A stretch of 64,000 bases of DNA from Cladocopium goreaui (GCA_947184155.2 CAMXCT020000392.1:8993-72992); one strand, 5' to 3'. Numbered from the stretch's first letter, positions 54,401 through 63,876 are shown. The notes: generated from the sequence alone by a model not told the origin. A program made the numbers and translations.

Positions 54401-57070
54401 ATGCTGAAAGAATTGATTGTAGGCATGTTCAACAAAGAATCTGTAGGATTGAGCTGTCAATTCCTTTCTGCTATCCACAAATTGTCGAAGCTTGTTCAAA
54501 GCAAAAACTGTGAAATGGCTAAAGCTAGCAGGTGCTTCATCTTCATACAGATCGATTGCCATGATCATCATCTTTGTGGAAAACGAGAAATGCCGTTCAG
54601 GTTCTGGGATGACTGTTCTCTTGTTCATGGGAACTGTAATTCCTTGAATAGTCATGTCATAACCATGTGTGTTCAACTCCAGTGCATCCAAAATGTTACC
54701 ATCACGGTCCTTCTTTCTCCTGCAGAAATCTCCCCAGAGTTTGTTGTTCTCTCTAATGAACTGATCAAGATGCTTAGTGTAAAAGACAAAGACTGCTTCT
54801 GAGAGATACTCCATGTCCTTCTGTATTGCTAAGTCTCTTTCGTATAGCAAGAACTTCTCTCTCCATTCGTCTCTGTTGATACTGTGTCTGTCTTCCCAAC
54901 CTGTTGGGGCAACTTGACCTCGCATCCAGTCTGTCCAATATTGTCGACAAGAGTCCATGTAACCTTCCATGGCTTCAATGTTTCCTTCTCGATGGAAGTG
55001 TGCCAACATGCGTCCAATCTCCCAAGCTCTTGTGAAGAGTAAGCATAGATGTCCTGTCCATGGTAACTTCTCCCAGTCTGAGCGAGTGATCGATTGTCTA
55101 CGAAGTGCTATCTTTTGTGAAGAGAGTAGTAGGTTCCATTCACGCAGAACTATCACTTTTTCTCCTGAGGAGTTCTTGATGAGTTCACCGCTCTCTTCTC
55201 TTGCACAGACAATACCTGCCTCATACAGGACCCAGGGATTCGATGCAGAAATTGAACTTTTGGTAGCCTGTTCTACCACAGGGTCTTCAATATCATCTGG
55301 TGGATCTTCTGCTTCCCAGAGATTGACAGCCTCTTCACCCATTGGGTCGTCATGGACGTCCACTGATGGCTCCTCTTGTTGATTGTCTTGAGCATCTTGT
55401 TGAGGATCATCATGTTGTGGTGATTCTGGACTTCCTGATGAGGAGCGTTGTTGCTCCCATGCATCTTGAGGTTCCTCTCTTTCTTGAGAGCGTCCTCTTC
55501 TTGATGGCTGTTCATATGGATTTTCCATGGGTTCATCAGCCTGCGCAGATACCTCTCTTTCTTGAGAGCCTTCTGCTGCAGATACCTCTCTTTCTCGAGA
55601 GCCTTCTGCTGCTGCACCATAGATTGATTCCACAATCGGGTCAAAGTCATTCTCGTTGCATAGTGGTGTACCAAAAACTAATCTTCCATAGTTTTGTGGA
55701 ACCTGTTGACCCATGAACTCCCATGCTGTGATTCTGACTTCTTCAGGAATGTCTTGTCCAGGAATAAATGTTGGACCTTTCTCCTTCATGACATGGTTCC
55801 ATGTTGTATTGGTGTGCCATGAACCACCTGTAACTGATGGAGGTAGAGAATGACCACGTCCTTGATGAACAACGTTACATGCAATGGTAGGGAGTTGTTC
55901 CTTGACATGGAGGTACTGGAAAGGAATGTCACCATGAAATAAAATGACACCATTCTTTGTCAGATAGAGTTGGTTGTCCACAATAAAACTTGGATCCAAC
56001 ACGAGGTACACTGGTCGCCTATAGTTTCTTGGAGGCTTCGTGCCCTCTGCCATCCTTATGTAGCCCTGACCATTGTCATTGTGGTACATGAAGTGAACTG
56101 CATCCCTTCTGCCTTTTCCACTTCCTTTCACAAAGGTCTTCAGGCCTGATTGTTGAATGGAATCTAAATTCATGTAATCAGTGACATGAAAAATCCAGCC
56201 CAAACTCATAGCCTCATCATATGTCAGTTGGTGGTGTGCCACAGTGGGATCGACAACTTGGTTGCTATGTCCTTGAAAAGCACCAAGACGAACGTCGAAT
56301 GGATACTCTGCCATTGAGCTATATGGGTACCACTGCCATCTCATGGAGATCTCAACAAAGAAACGTTGTTTTGGATTACACAGTAACATAGCAGCAAAAT
56401 CTGCTCCAGACATGTGATATTCCTTTGGATTGTCTCCTTGCATCTGATCAAACAGTAAGGAAATGTTCATAGCTCCACTGGCAGTGAATAACGTTTTGTC
56501 TCTGCAATGTCTCAACACATTGGATAGCCTCTTGCTACATGACATATAATAACTTCTCCTTGATGAGCTAGTCATGTCCACGTGGAAATCATTGCATCGT
56601 TCATCAAACCAGTTTTCTTCTGCCTGAGTTGTAAAGCCACAGAGATACTTCAGAAAACTTGAAGTCCATTTCAAAGATTCATCAAATTCTCCATGACTAG
56701 TTCCCCAGTGCAAAATCCAAGCTATTGCGTCCATGAACATTTCATGTCTGTCAGTTGGTCTCATGTTGTGTGGACCCATCAATGTATGTAAATTGCGCTC
56801 TCTCTTCTTCCTCACTTGCTCGTGAGCCTGAAACCAATCTGTTTGGCGCCTGTAATCATAGCAAAATGATAAATGATCCTCATTGGGTAATGTCGATGGT
56901 GTTCGAAATTGGTCAGCTGGGATTTCCTCTGATCTTCTCAGAGCATATCCATCAGCTGAATGTCTTCGACTAAAATCATAGCTTTGATGTTCTTGACCTC
57001 GAGTGTTCGATTGTGCCTGATCACTAGATGCTGCGGCTGAGGCCCTGTTCCACCGGCTAGAGCTCGACAT
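51452..57070 (-). CDS. extra frame of the copia-type element: Tpt1/KptA-like and EEP-like domains
   Basis: An open frame of about 1,872 codons from ATG at 57070 (MSSSSRWNRAS), some 67 bp after the reverse transcriptase frame ends. Residues about 175-390 resemble RNA 2'-phosphotransferase (Tpt1/KptA): RLSNVLRH, NPKQRFFVE, FQGHSNQVV, FHVTDYMNLDSIQQSGL, RRDAVHF and NGVILFHGDI appear in the family's order. A low-complexity middle has repeated GSQERE/SEKEE motifs and acidic runs. Residues about 1440-1800 resemble endonuclease/exonuclease/phosphatase enzymes (MFWNLGNW, FMNCEAGSL, VYHVGQ, DFIAGDGNKA). The basic tail is KKRK-rich. Both calls are by eye. An extra frame after RNase H sits where env-like genes sit in some retroelements, but it has no membrane segment. 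Confidence 0.6.
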   Translation of the reverse strand: MSSSSRWNRASAAASSDQAQSNTRGQEHQSYDFSRRHSADGYALRRSEEIPADQFRTPSTLPNEDHLSFCYDYRRQTDWFQAHEQVRKKRERNLHTLMGPHNMRPTDRHEMFMDAIAWILHWGTSHGEFDESLKWTSSFLKYLCGFTTQAEENWFDERCNDFHVDMTSSSRRSYYMSCSKRLSNVLRHCRDKTLFTASGAMNISLLFDQMQGDNPKEYHMSGADFAAMLLCNPKQRFFVEISMRWQWYPYSSMAEYPFDVRLGAFQGHSNQVVDPTVAHHQLTYDEAMSLGWIFHVTDYMNLDSIQQSGLKTFVKGSGKGRRDAVHFMYHNDNGQGYIRMAEGTKPPRNYRRPVYLVLDPSFIVDNQLYLTKNGVILFHGDIPFQYLHVKEQLPTIACNVVHQGRGHSLPPSVTGGSWHTNTTWNHVMKEKGPTFIPGQDIPEEVRITAWEFMGQQVPQNYGRLVFGTPLCNENDFDPIVESIYGAAAEGSREREVSAAEGSQEREVSAQADEPMENPYEQPSRRGRSQEREEPQDAWEQQRSSSGSPESPQHDDPQQDAQDNQQEEPSVDVHDDPMGEEAVNLWEAEDPPDDIEDPVVEQATKSSISASNPWVLYEAGIVCAREESGELIKNSSGEKVIVLREWNLLLSSQKIALRRQSITRSDWEKLPWTGHLCLLFTRAWEIGRMLAHFHREGNIEAMEGYMDSCRQYWTDWMRGQVAPTGWEDRHSINRDEWREKFLLYERDLAIQKDMEYLSEAVFVFYTKHLDQFIRENNKLWGDFCRRKKDRDGNILDALELNTHGYDMTIQGITVPMNKRTVIPEPERHFSFSTKMMIMAIDLYEDEAPASFSHFTVFALNKLRQFVDSRKELTAQSYRFFVEHAYNQFFQHEAFHQSARARTKVRECGSGDFHTSTKLDGYIWVAGKDKIAHIPGSEQQNVDMEGHDDDDAEDDLEFLPRLQVFVRKEEEKASGSQEREEEGVCSQEREETQPQQESEVLPDANPRRNMEDRQGLFLVRQLKPEHRQILHDITLAGQSVLTGDDLEGGQPLERGDISFFSLWLMMSALSDASFSTFMEQYAPMMGYEISYDKYYEFKLDIDQVLKDNEHLGAENFFGAEDPHMVDDDPDTPLPDLQRPGAGDPEYKHTIESLNIEDKHIILETDDDKLVECTLKWISMCNQNVQRKIKESFVKPEEGQEKEKDEEEKIADEEKEEEKDTQEPHVPAEGSSEKEESAPPERSSEKEESGEKKTDIQDDETAPEVKPAVRLYYGQDITGNEDDSVFRRLKDCFSDGYHGEWAGFYNKGYPASSKHRHMFWHVKYRKTMSPHHDFWYHLTDDQLMVEYIARHKNQDPQLELQELNQRIEYGCSDPRMHPLHQDKAERSSKEAEKRIDDDFGNLTRVLQDYVEDHKVLPYCMILHSLAYRYLGGGLSDPTYKDAEFPYRSSPQITAMFWNLGNWCRNRFEKCPVPERFQQFIPHIDYTIDEDHEKFDETKSQFNNYFINVIKNFGGHLFMNCEAGSLYPHRERLDEVDFKTCFNDYHDLMVAARLGKDGYIKQIAGYHTDDNDTRVRQVSWAIFEVSWGKTKDRDTDEIVDLTRARMRMTRVCVYHVGQKYASDSAGIVGECLAVMAFECARYQVDFIAGDGNKACYYSTPKSPGVPTYQHSLIQFWINRMVGVATQAMRKNFDPTCPPIRVKHFISCSYRDLDFLATHLDGITTATYTDEIMKKTTGKGDCCMLTVVEWGHSRLMCEEHPEDFEDEDHMNYVGEFYFKVNETCLHGDHNIFMVAPNDRDAHNPILIHLDPSDMSWNERHHYKQAYKKKQYADSRKERQKEKKRKAYEDQASTYQGNTEWGGSSSSASRPWRSSEWR

Positions 57071-57114
57071 GTTGAAGAAACAGTGCGATCCTCGAGACTC
57101 TGCCTCTTGAGCCG

Positions 57115-57131
57115 CAGGCACAAATTCAAAA
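57115..57131. repeat. 17-bp direct repeat, right copy
   Basis: The string caggcacaaattcaaaa here is identical to 50795-50811. The two copies flank the whole extra frame of the copia-type element. Confidence 0.7.
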
Positions 57132-57136
57132 AATAG

Positions 57137-59818
57137 TCAAGAATCCCTCAAGGTGTCACCTAACAGAAATACATCATGTCTGAAATCAACATGACTGCAA
57201 ACTGTTGGCAACCATGACCTGAGGTAAGCCTTGTGTTCCAGTAATGATCTGAATGGTGGATGAGCATCAACTTCTTTAAGAACACCTTGTCGAACAGCAT
57301 CGATAAGATTCTGAGGATTGGCAGATTTCTTGGTCAAACAATCGGCTAAACACCATTGAGTTCTGATATGTGACAAGTCAGCAATGGAACCTGAACATGC
57401 TTCTTTCCTAAGCATCTGAATCATATGAATGGTCTCTTGTTGTTCAGGAACATGAGTAGTGCTGGCAGTAGTCACAAGATTGTTTGCATCAGTCCTCATA
57501 TGAATCTCACTTGAAAGTCCAGTGATGTCCTTGATCAGTCCTCTCAACATTTGACATGTACCATAACACTTCATGAGTGCATACAACTCTGCAACAGTTG
57601 TGCTCAACGTGGTACGTTTGATTTTGGTTGATTCAAAGAAAATAAGAGAACCTCTGGTGTTTTTGCTCTTTTCCTTTCTCGGTTCAGCCATGAAAATAAC
57701 CATTGCGCGCTGTGAGGATTTGTCGCTGTTGTTCCTAAACGCTGCATCTGGCATTGCAACTAATCTAGGATCACCTTGCAGTGGCCAGAACATAAGTTCC
57801 ATCGGGTCACCTACAATTTGCCTGCAAAGTTTGTTCAGCGTTTTGCAATCACCTATGGTGGGGGAAGCAGCGGCAGAAGCACAACGTGAAAACTGATAAC
57901 ATGACTGAAATTGGGTTCTTGATTGTAACCAGTTGATACTACCTAAGAGTGATCTGTAGGCAGTGTGGAGATCTTTGTCACATTTGTCTTCATCCTTCAA
58001 ACCTTTTGGTATGACAACCTCAGTAAGTTCACTGACGCAAAGTGATTGTTCAACAGTGATATGTGATTTCTTCTTGGTCTTCTCATCAATGATCCATTTC
58101 ACACGTTGACCAGTGAACATCAAATCATTCACATCTTCATGACCAATCTTGAATTGTGACTTGACAACTTTCTTGAACTTCTCCAGAAACTCTGGAGTTC
58201 CTGTAATGAACAAGTCGTCAACATGCAAACAACACATGCCAATAGGTTTTCTTCCCTTGGCATTACTGCCATTCACAGGGTCCATGAAGTGTTCCAAGAG
58301 TTGTTCAACAATCTCTGGTGTCAACTGTGGTGTCGTGGCAAGATAAGTACGCTCTGAAGGTAAGAAGACTGAAACAAGTACTTCAGCTTCTTCTTCCAAA
58401 CTTGTGGAAACATTGTCCTTGTTCATGTCATGATTCATCTCAAGCAACCACCAAACTCCTTTCCTCTTCACAATAGAAGTTCTCAAGTGAAACTTCTTTC
58501 GATCATAATGTGAATCAGGAGTTCTCAAAGCTTTTGCACGATAGGCAACTTGAGCATGACCATTTTCAAAAGGATACCAACCAGACTTGTGTTCAACAGA
58601 TTCCAAAAACTTCAACAAAGTTTCATCAACAACAGGAGTCCAAGCACAATCTTCAACCTTCTTCTCCTTGAACTCTTTCCTCTGTTTCCATGTTTGGGTT
58701 TGTTGATAGCAAGCTGAAAACAATCTTTCTTCAACCAAAAGAGACTTATGAACTTCCTCAGCAATGTCGGAGGATTCATCACGCGTTTCCTCACTGTCTT
58801 GTGAGCTTACGTAGTATGTCACAGGTGCTGGTTCTGTTGCCTCAGAGTCAGCAAAGCTAACCTGTTTTGGCTCCTTGAAAGCACCATCATAGCATACATA
58901 TGTACACCTGTCAGCTCTTGTAGGTTGAATACCAAGCGAAATCAGAAATTTGTCAAGGCGGTTCCACCATCTACGTGGTGCGTCCGCAAGTCCATAGACG
59001 GAACGAGTGCACAAACCAACCAAGTAAGGAGGCAAACCAATGTCAGTAGGCAACTGAACATGGATAACGCGGCGGTCTAAGTCGTATGTTTCCCCCTGAA
59101 GGAAGGCAGTTTTCAAGTCTAAATGGAGTAAATCCCAGTACATCGAGGCTGCATGCTGAGATGCCACACGAAAACCATACCTGGTAGCAGTAGGACTGTC
59201 AGTCTGTAAGTCATACTTTTGAGCATCTTGAAAGCCTCTACATACCCATCTAGCCTTGAACTTCTTGAACTGTCCATCCTTATCAACCTTGATGGTAAGC
59301 ACCCATCTGCCAGTGACATAGTTATCAATCTTATGACGTCTCTTGTCTCTGAAAGTCATGGCAGTGAAGTCCAGAAAACTTCTGAATTCTTCAAGCTTGG
59401 CTTGTTTGATCTCCTTAGCATACTTTCTCAAGACTTCTTGAGTGATAACTGATTCTGCCTTTGGCTGCTTCTTCCCATTCTTGGCAAGATACTGTTCAAA
59501 CTGTTTGAATCCAGTAACATCGTATGAACCAAACTCAGGTGCAGCTTGGACCTTTGGTCCTAAAGGAACGAAAACAGTACCATCAACATCGACAAAATGA
59601 GAGTGGTCTGATGTGTAAGGTTCAGTGTCCACATCTTCTTCCTGAAGCTGGGCAATGTCATCCTCCGTCAAAACAGGAGTGTCGTCTGTTTCATATGGTT
59701 CTGTTTCATCATCATCATGTTGTGATGATACCAATTCTGGTGTTCCTTGTGAAGACTGCTGTTGCGCTGGCTGCGCAAAGTCACCTGGCGTAAACGATGT
59801 TGGTGTAGTAGTAGGCAA
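57137..59818 (-). CDS. copia-type reverse transcriptase and RNase H region
   Basis: An open frame of 893 codons. The reverse transcriptase core is clear: RWVLTIKVDKDGQFKKFKAR, LHLDLKTAFLQGE, RSVYGLADAPRRWWNR and the LHVDDLFITG active-site block. Then come copia-type SLLGSINWLQSRT, DAAFRNN and the RNase H part (TTVAELYALMKC, then RTDANNL). It lies directly upstream of the extra large frame. Part of a visible element with several breaks elsewhere. Confidence 0.85.
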   Translation of the reverse strand: MPTTTPTSFTPGDFAQPAQQQSSQGTPELVSSQHDDDETEPYETDDTPVLTEDDIAQLQEEDVDTEPYTSDHSHFVDVDGTVFVPLGPKVQAAPEFGSYDVTGFKQFEQYLAKNGKKQPKAESVITQEVLRKYAKEIKQAKLEEFRSFLDFTAMTFRDKRRHKIDNYVTGRWVLTIKVDKDGQFKKFKARWVCRGFQDAQKYDLQTDSPTATRYGFRVASQHAASMYWDLLHLDLKTAFLQGETYDLDRRVIHVQLPTDIGLPPYLVGLCTRSVYGLADAPRRWWNRLDKFLISLGIQPTRADRCTYVCYDGAFKEPKQVSFADSEATEPAPVTYYVSSQDSEETRDESSDIAEEVHKSLLVEERLFSACYQQTQTWKQRKEFKEKKVEDCAWTPVVDETLLKFLESVEHKSGWYPFENGHAQVAYRAKALRTPDSHYDRKKFHLRTSIVKRKGVWWLLEMNHDMNKDNVSTSLEEEAEVLVSVFLPSERTYLATTPQLTPEIVEQLLEHFMDPVNGSNAKGRKPIGMCCLHVDDLFITGTPEFLEKFKKVVKSQFKIGHEDVNDLMFTGQRVKWIIDEKTKKKSHITVEQSLCVSELTEVVIPKGLKDEDKCDKDLHTAYRSLLGSINWLQSRTQFQSCYQFSRCASAAASPTIGDCKTLNKLCRQIVGDPMELMFWPLQGDPRLVAMPDAAFRNNSDKSSQRAMVIFMAEPRKEKSKNTRGSLIFFESTKIKRTTLSTTVAELYALMKCYGTCQMLRGLIKDITGLSSEIHMRTDANNLVTTASTTHVPEQQETIHMIQMLRKEACSGSIADLSHIRTQWCLADCLTKKSANPQNLIDAVRQGVLKEVDAHPPFRSLLEHKAYLRSWLPTVCSHVDFRHDVFLLGDTLRDS

Positions 59819-61218
59819 TGGAATTGTATTATCATGTGAACTTGAGGCAGTAGGATCATGTGAAGGTCCTTCATCTTCATCTTCATAGGTTTCTGAGTAG
59901 GAACTGAAATTGGCTGAACATGACCTGGTAATTGAACCTTTGGCCTCTTGATAATCACCTTTGCCTTTGCCTTTGGTAAAGCATCAGTAGAATCAGTTGA
60001 GATCTGTCTCTGTTTCCTTTGAACTCTGATAGGCTCTGACGTCGGATCAGGTCCTGGTGGTGAATCGTCATCTTGTCCAGGATCAGCAATCTCTTCGATT
60101 GGAATGTCAGGATTGGAAAACGGAGTTGATGGTGAACTTGGTTGATGTGTTTCCCCCGAGTCCTGTATTCCTGGCATATCCAAATCATCATCAGGTGGTG
60201 GTCCATAATCATCTGGAATGATATACTCTTGATCATCATCATCACCTGGATCGGGTCCAGTATTGTAATCAGGTTGATTATCATCATCCAGAGGATCTTC
60301 TGGTTCATCACCACTCAACATCTCATCATCATTTGGTGGAACATCACCATGCTGATCTGGATGAATGGGATCGTCACCATTTGGTGGTGTGCTACTTGAA
60401 CTAGGAGGATCTTCAACTCTCCTTTTGATAGCACCAGTCGTTTCTCGTGAAAAGACGATCATACTCCATTCATGGATTTTGAACTGTTCATGATGTGGAT
60501 ACAACTGTGACACAAACATGAAGTAAACATGATCATAGTCACCAGGTTTCCAAATAAGTAAGACAGCATCTTCAGGATGTTGAAACAAAGGATTCACTCT
60601 TCCATAAGTTCCTCTGAACACACTGCAATCTTCAAAGTACATTTGAGGCAATGTCTTCTTTCTGACATCTTGAAGTCCAGGAATCAGTTCAATGATTCTG
60701 GGGTCAGTTGATTCTCTGACACTAGCCTCTGTACTCCTTGGCAACTGATCAATCTTCCTCAATGTTTGAACAAGTAACTGAGTGGTAAATCTCTGTGGAA
60801 GAATGTGCTTCAACGGCACTGGAATCGAGGTCTCAACATGATGCAAATCTTGCAACAAACACGAGCACTCAGGTTCACGGTCCAAAAACATTGACGTGCC
60901 ACACAATGCTCCATCATCAAAATGTTCCAACAGATCTTCAAACAAGAAACATTGTCTCATGTTCTGCAAAGGTACAAGTTGTGTGAACTGCGCAATGAAT
61001 GAACACAAGTGAGATGGTAAGACCTTCCATTGTGGATCATTCCAAAGCTTCCCTTCTCTATTGAAGGCATGCTGTGGTTCCAACATGTCAAAGTCTTCAT
61101 CATGATTGTAATACACACGCAAGTTCTTGATTGAAGGATCACAACGACAGTAATTTGTCATGTCAAGGTTGAAACAACCAATGTGATACTTGATTCTGTC
61201 TTCTGAAATTTCTTCCAA
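59668..61218 (-). CDS. connector region of the copia-type element
   Basis: An open frame of 516 codons between the integrase and reverse transcriptase regions, rich in Asp and Pro in its middle (NGDDPIHPDQHGD, DDDDQEYIIPDDYGPPPDDD). No enzyme domain is recognised. A comparable acidic linker is usual between integrase and reverse transcriptase in copia elements. Confidence 0.6.
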   Translation of the reverse strand: MEEISEDRIKYHIGCFNLDMTNYCRCDPSIKNLRVYYNHDEDFDMLEPQHAFNREGKLWNDPQWKVLPSHLCSFIAQFTQLVPLQNMRQCFLFEDLLEHFDDGALCGTSMFLDREPECSCLLQDLHHVETSIPVPLKHILPQRFTTQLLVQTLRKIDQLPRSTEASVRESTDPRIIELIPGLQDVRKKTLPQMYFEDCSVFRGTYGRVNPLFQHPEDAVLLIWKPGDYDHVYFMFVSQLYPHHEQFKIHEWSMIVFSRETTGAIKRRVEDPPSSSSTPPNGDDPIHPDQHGDVPPNDDEMLSGDEPEDPLDDDNQPDYNTGPDPGDDDDQEYIIPDDYGPPPDDDLDMPGIQDSGETHQPSSPSTPFSNPDIPIEEIADPGQDDDSPPGPDPTSEPIRVQRKQRQISTDSTDALPKAKAKVIIKRPKVQLPGHVQPISVPTQKPMKMKMKDLHMILLPQVHMIIQFHCLLLHQHRLRQVTLRSQRNSSLHKEHQNWYHHNMMMMKQNHMKQTTLLF

Positions 61219-62750
61219 GCCAAAAACTGAGCAAATCCTGAATCAGGTGGTGCAATCACCAAGAAACCTTTTCCTCGGTCAGCTTGCCATTTCATCACAT
61301 CAAGGCAAAACTTGAATACCGAGTATTTCCAGGAATTTGGTGAAGGATTTGTGATCAACACGTATTCAGGATCAAGCTTCTCAAGTTGTTTCCAAACTTG
61401 GTTTTGTTTCTTTTTGCTGTTGAAACTCCAACCATGCTTGTGGTCAATGGGTTCACCAACCTTCATGTTCAATCGTGCCATGTGCCAACTAAGACCAGTG
61501 TTGCTACTGAAGAGTTCCACAACATCACACTTGCCAGTTTGACAAAACCAGTGAGCTTGTTCACCTAAGTAGGCTTCAGCATATTCAGCGATGTCTGGTT
61601 CATAGTCATCTTCATCTTCAACTGCAAGTGGAACAGGTTCCGATGTGTCAAGTCCAGGAACAGCAACATCATGCCATTCATCATGGTCACGTCTCACCTT
61701 CGATTGATTAACACGCATGACTGCGTTGTCAACATGAACATTGACCATAGCACCTTCTTGAGAGATAACAGTACCTCTGATCCATCTTTCCTTCTTCCAT
61801 GCCTTTGAAGCAATAGCATTAGCATTGACAGGGGAACTCCAAACGAAAACCTTGTCACCTGGTTTGTAAGGTCCATCTGATGGCATTGTTCGTTTGGCCA
61901 TGTCATGTCTGAGGTCAGCAGCTTGTCTGGCTTCCTGATGTGCCCTCAGTGCTAACCTTTGCAACTCGAGTTGTGTTCTGTCTTCAGGTAAAGGGTCAAC
62001 ACTAAGTTGAGCAGGATCAGAAGTCTCAATATCCAGAAGATCTGGTGGTCTTCTACCAGTGGCAATTTCCAAAGGAGAATAACCACTAACAGTGAGTTGA
62101 GTGTTTCTGGCCCAAACAGTACGCTTCACAGCTTCTCTGATGGTGATTCCTTTGAACCTATCATCTTCAAGGTTCTTGGACATGATTTGCCATTGTCGTT
62201 TGAAAAGTCTGACAGCTGATTCAGCTCTGTTAGGCCATGGGGTTCTTGAACCACAGGGACATTCCTTGATACCATGAGTTCGGTAATAAGTCAGAAAGTC
62301 TTCTTGAAAGAAAGCTTCATCACCTACAATGGCTTTAGGCATACAATTGTGTTCATCACTCCACAACCTTAGAGCCTGAATGGTCTCCTTGTTGTTCAGT
62401 GAGTTTTGTGCCGTAGCCCAAAGTAAGTTGGTTGCACCATCAAGAACAAGCAACACCATGTACTTGTTCTTCCTCAACTGAATTTCAGCATGATCAACAA
62501 AGATAACATCTCCAAAGTTGGTGGATCGTATGGCTCGCGGCGGTGGTGCAATGGAAGTACTACACACACGACACTTGTTGTACATCTCCTCATACTTCTG
62601 ATAGACAGAGTCAGGAAGTCCTAACATGGAAGTCCTTCGTCTGAATTGAGTAGGAGACATGTGATAGTGTTTGACGTGAAGTTTGTAAAGTTCCACACTA
62701 TCCTCCAGTTTCCTGAGCATCTTTCTGTATGCTGGTGTCATGGCTTGCAC
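61158..62750 (-). CDS. integrase region with methyltransferase-like stretch
   Basis: An open frame of 530 codons. It starts with the pre-integrase zinc head (HVKHYHMSPTQFRRRT, then CRVC) and goes on to the integrase core with the acidic triad in FVDHAE, VGDEAFF and NRAESAV. A C-terminal SH3-like part follows (GDKVFVWSSPV, KERWIRGTVIS). The last 130 residues (CDVVELFSSNTGLSWHMARL, HGWSFN, VLITNPSPNSW) resemble a Rossmann methyltransferase fold. Cytosine methyltransferases have been reported inside retroelements of algae and dinoflagellates; whether this is one is uncertain. Confidence 0.75.
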   Translation of the reverse strand: MQAMTPAYRKMLRKLEDSVELYKLHVKHYHMSPTQFRRRTSMLGLPDSVYQKYEEMYNKCRVCSTSIAPPPRAIRSTNFGDVIFVDHAEIQLRKNKYMVLLVLDGATNLLWATAQNSLNNKETIQALRLWSDEHNCMPKAIVGDEAFFQEDFLTYYRTHGIKECPCGSRTPWPNRAESAVRLFKRQWQIMSKNLEDDRFKGITIREAVKRTVWARNTQLTVSGYSPLEIATGRRPPDLLDIETSDPAQLSVDPLPEDRTQLELQRLALRAHQEARQAADLRHDMAKRTMPSDGPYKPGDKVFVWSSPVNANAIASKAWKKERWIRGTVISQEGAMVNVHVDNAVMRVNQSKVRRDHDEWHDVAVPGLDTSEPVPLAVEDEDDYEPDIAEYAEAYLGEQAHWFCQTGKCDVVELFSSNTGLSWHMARLNMKVGEPIDHKHGWSFNSKKKQNQVWKQLEKLDPEYVLITNPSPNSWKYSVFKFCLDVMKWQADRGKGFLVIAPPDSGFAQFLAWKKFQKTESSITLVVSTLT

Positions 62751-62803
62751 TTCACTACCAGGCAGTGGAATCGAAACTCGCCTAGGCTCAAGAGCATCAC
62801 TAC

Positions 62804-63876
62804 CTAGTTTCTCAACTTGACTTTCTGAATCTTGCTTACCACGGTTGCGCGCAGGTGCAGAATGTTTTGGTTCAATGACTTGAGGTTCATCTGAATCAAT
62901 TTGTCCAAACCTAACTCCCTAGCTACCTTATCAAGCTCATCTTCTTCATCAAGCTTGGGATAGGAGACAACAACCTTCTTTCTTGATGAACCTGATTGAG
63001 AGTCATCGACAACCTGAGGTTTCTGCTTACCTACGTGTCTTTTGGCTGCAGGTGGACCTACCTCAATCTTTTTCGAGCCTGGTCCATTTGAAATCGGTTT
63101 GCCTTCCTCCTTCTTTAAGGAGCTTGGCTTCTTCTTCTGTACACCTGATGGCACTGAAGAGGCTGACTCAGGGTGAAAAAGATCATCAATGTTTCCACGA
63201 AAGGGCTTTGCACGATCAATGTCACTTCTGACAATGTCATCTGGGATCACGTAGTCCTCCTTGATCTTGTAGATGGTCTTGCCCTTCCAGAACTCTTCAC
63301 TCTGTTCAGAAAACCTCTTCGTCTCAGTGCGCCAGTTGTCCTTGTGAAGAACCTTCTTCTTGCTCTTCTGGAATTCCATGTGGGTTTCTCTCTCATCAAG
63401 AAGTTGATCTTTTGGAATTGGAGTTTTCTCTGATCGAGTCATCTCATGTAAGTTCATTCTCTTGTCCTTGTGGTGCCTGATGAGTTCACGACGTAGTGGA
63501 TCAACCTGCCAGTAGTCACCAGTCACCAAAGCTTCTCCTTCATGATCATTTGTTTGACAGCAATCTGGCTGTACTCAAAGTGATCGTGTTGTGAATAGAA
63601 ACTTTTGACTTGTGGAGTCTTGAAATGAACTTGGCTCATGTACCATGCTTCATCTTGTAGGTCGAGAATGAGATGAGTACTAATGGCTGTCCTCAAAACC
63701 ATTTTTCTCATGCCAATACGTGCACAGGACAAATAAGCCTTCTCTGGAGTAAGTTCAAATTGAAATCCAAGGTTTCTCATCTGTGGAAGTGACATCAACA
63801 ATGGGACATCACCTTCTTCGACAATGTCGAATTCTGTAAACTGAGTGTTCCATCCATGATCATACATGAATATCAC
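62804..63876 (-). CDS. protease-side region of the copia-type element
   Basis: Two neighbouring frames, at 63523-63876 and 62804-63529. The first reads VPLLMSLPQMRNLGFQFEL, then YLSCARIGM, and LDL, like the end of the aspartic protease region in dinoflagellate copia elements. The second is Lys-rich linker sequence (SSLKKEEGKPISNGPGSKK). The rest of the protease and gag lie beyond the right edge. Confidence 0.55.
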
